Translations under genes and position numbers: made by a program | Origin: Monilinia fructicola | Taxonomy: Eukaryota > Ascomycota > Leotiomycetes > Helotiales > Sclerotiniaceae | Direction: 5' to 3' | NCBI GenBank assembly: GCA_008692225.1 | Contig: VICG01000005.1 | Coordinates: 1,211,001-1,275,000 of the forward strand | DNA: 64,000 nucleotides | In this document: piece after piece, positions 63,187 to 64,000 of the stretch | Layout: each line of letters opens with the position of its first letter | Position numbering within the stretch: the stretch's first letter is position 1 | Notes under the pieces: model-generated | What the model was told of the DNA's origin: nothing | Database searches by the model: none | Seen by the model: only the letters and a program-made list of their open reading frames with translations

Positions 63187-64000
63187 ATGACCAATGATGG
63201 TGCCATCAATCGCTTGCTATATGCAATACTCAGTCAGAAGTGCCTCAAAGATGTATGACAACCCTTATCATCATCTATAGCATGTTTGATGGAATATGAA
63301 TGCTAATGTTGCAGATTGATTGGAACAAAGTAGCACATGATCCTATTCTTTCCCAAGAGATCACCAACGGTCATGCTGCTCGAATGCGTTACTCTCGATT
63401 CAAAAAACAAATGGACGGCACAACTTCAATGCCCACTCGTCCCAGGAAGATTGCAACCCCCCGACGCTCCAGGGTAGAGAAGAAGAAACCCGCTAAACGA
63501 GAGCCAAAGGTCAAAGGTCGTGAAGAAAATCTCGAGAACGTGGATTTGCCCTTCTACGCGAAGTCTGAACCCCAAGACGTAGATCCGTCCGCCTCTACAA
63601 GTATGGTTAACATGGAGATGGATCACAACAACTCGCTCTCCCCATCTAGCACCGCGAAGTTTGAACCCATCACCCCCATAAGTTCACATCTCAAAATGAA
63701 GACCGAGTCCGACGTCTCCATTCCTTTTCCCGCAACTCCATCAGAGTCCTCCCGTCTCCCAACGCCTTTCCTCATGGACTCGCCCACCTCCCCCAACAGT
63801 CCCACTTTTCCTACCCCTGGCGTCGTAGGTTTGAATGGTTCTATGAGTAGCAATAATATGATGGAAACCTCGTTCTTTGGTCCACCTCTCTATGAACAAG
63901 TTGGATACGAGGATTCCATGGGGGCCGGTCATCGAGGAGAGATGAGATATTGTTTTCATCCTTGGGATCAGACCGTGGATAAATTCAGTAACGTTAATGG
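63187..64000 (+). CDS. Fungal Myb/SANT-like DNA-binding protein, 3' partial
   Basis: Exon 1 is 63,187-63,252 (MTNDGAINRLLYAILSQKCL), the intron 63,253-63,314 (GTATGA, GCTAAT branch site, TTGCAG), and exon 2 starts at 63,315 and stays open to the window end. The first about 50 residues form a Myb/SANT-like fold, ending in the typical fungal string HAARMRYSRFKKQM. A basic stretch follows (RPRKIATPRRSR, EKKKPAKREPK), then a long Ser/Pro-rich, acidic region, as in fungal transcription regulators; CFHPWDQ stands close to the edge. Two YAKSEP/AKFEP-type KxEP motifs resemble SUMO-attachment sites (inference). No stop codon is reached, so the C-terminus is unknown. Confidence 0.82.

Overview
This window comes from a filamentous ascomycete (Pezizomycotina). 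The evidence is short 50-100 bp GT..AG introns, fungal housekeeping genes with Pezizomycotina-type sequences, and a very long AT-saturated block of decayed transposons that looks like repeat-induced point mutation (RIP). A leotiomycete (Helotiales-like) is my best guess, but that rests on general resemblance only.

Left euchromatic arm (about 1-9,100). It holds a UBP14-type deubiquitinase (minus strand, 3' end outside the window), an ISU1-type Fe-S scaffold gene (plus), a DBP3-type DEAD-box helicase (plus) and an RFT1-type membrane protein (minus). DBP3 and RFT1 converge with 53 bp between their stop codons and read cleanly. UBP14 and ISU1 contain several reading-frame breaks in otherwise well-conserved sequence, so they are either pseudogenes or, more likely, lie in sequence with uncorrected indels.

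Central AT block (about 9,100-58,190). No intact gene is visible. It is a deep nest of transposons whose borders can still be read from terminal inverted repeats (TIRs), target-site duplications (TSDs) and occupied/empty site pairs. Families named here for convenience: MITE-A (about 0.7 kb, TA TSD, many copies); element B (long TIR CGGTAAATTACTCTCAT..., internal CATTCC-type tandem repeats); element C (TIR AGTCGCCTACYCTACTTCTCGCC); element D (1.35 kb, TIR GTAAGAGTTGTGGCC); element F (TIR TACTCGGGCGGGTTT); element G (TIR CCCTAGAGTACC, 3-bp TSD); element H (TIR CGAGCTCCCT); element I (TIR GAAGNNTCCACNGGCCAACT, TA TSD); and a LINE-like element of about 6.6 kb with a (TAC)n tail and 13-16 bp TSDs. 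One stack is four levels deep: MITE-A in LINE in B in MITE-A.

Right border (about 56,300-60,600). A short host-like reading frame is split by element I (itself carrying G) and by a second G (itself carrying H). Removing each insertion with one TSD copy rejoins the frame.

Right euchromatic arm (about 60,400-64,000). Two small Myb/SANT-like fungal genes diverge from each other: one complete on the minus strand, and one on the plus strand that runs off the window. All coordinates and motif calls were made by eye; no search or alignment was run.
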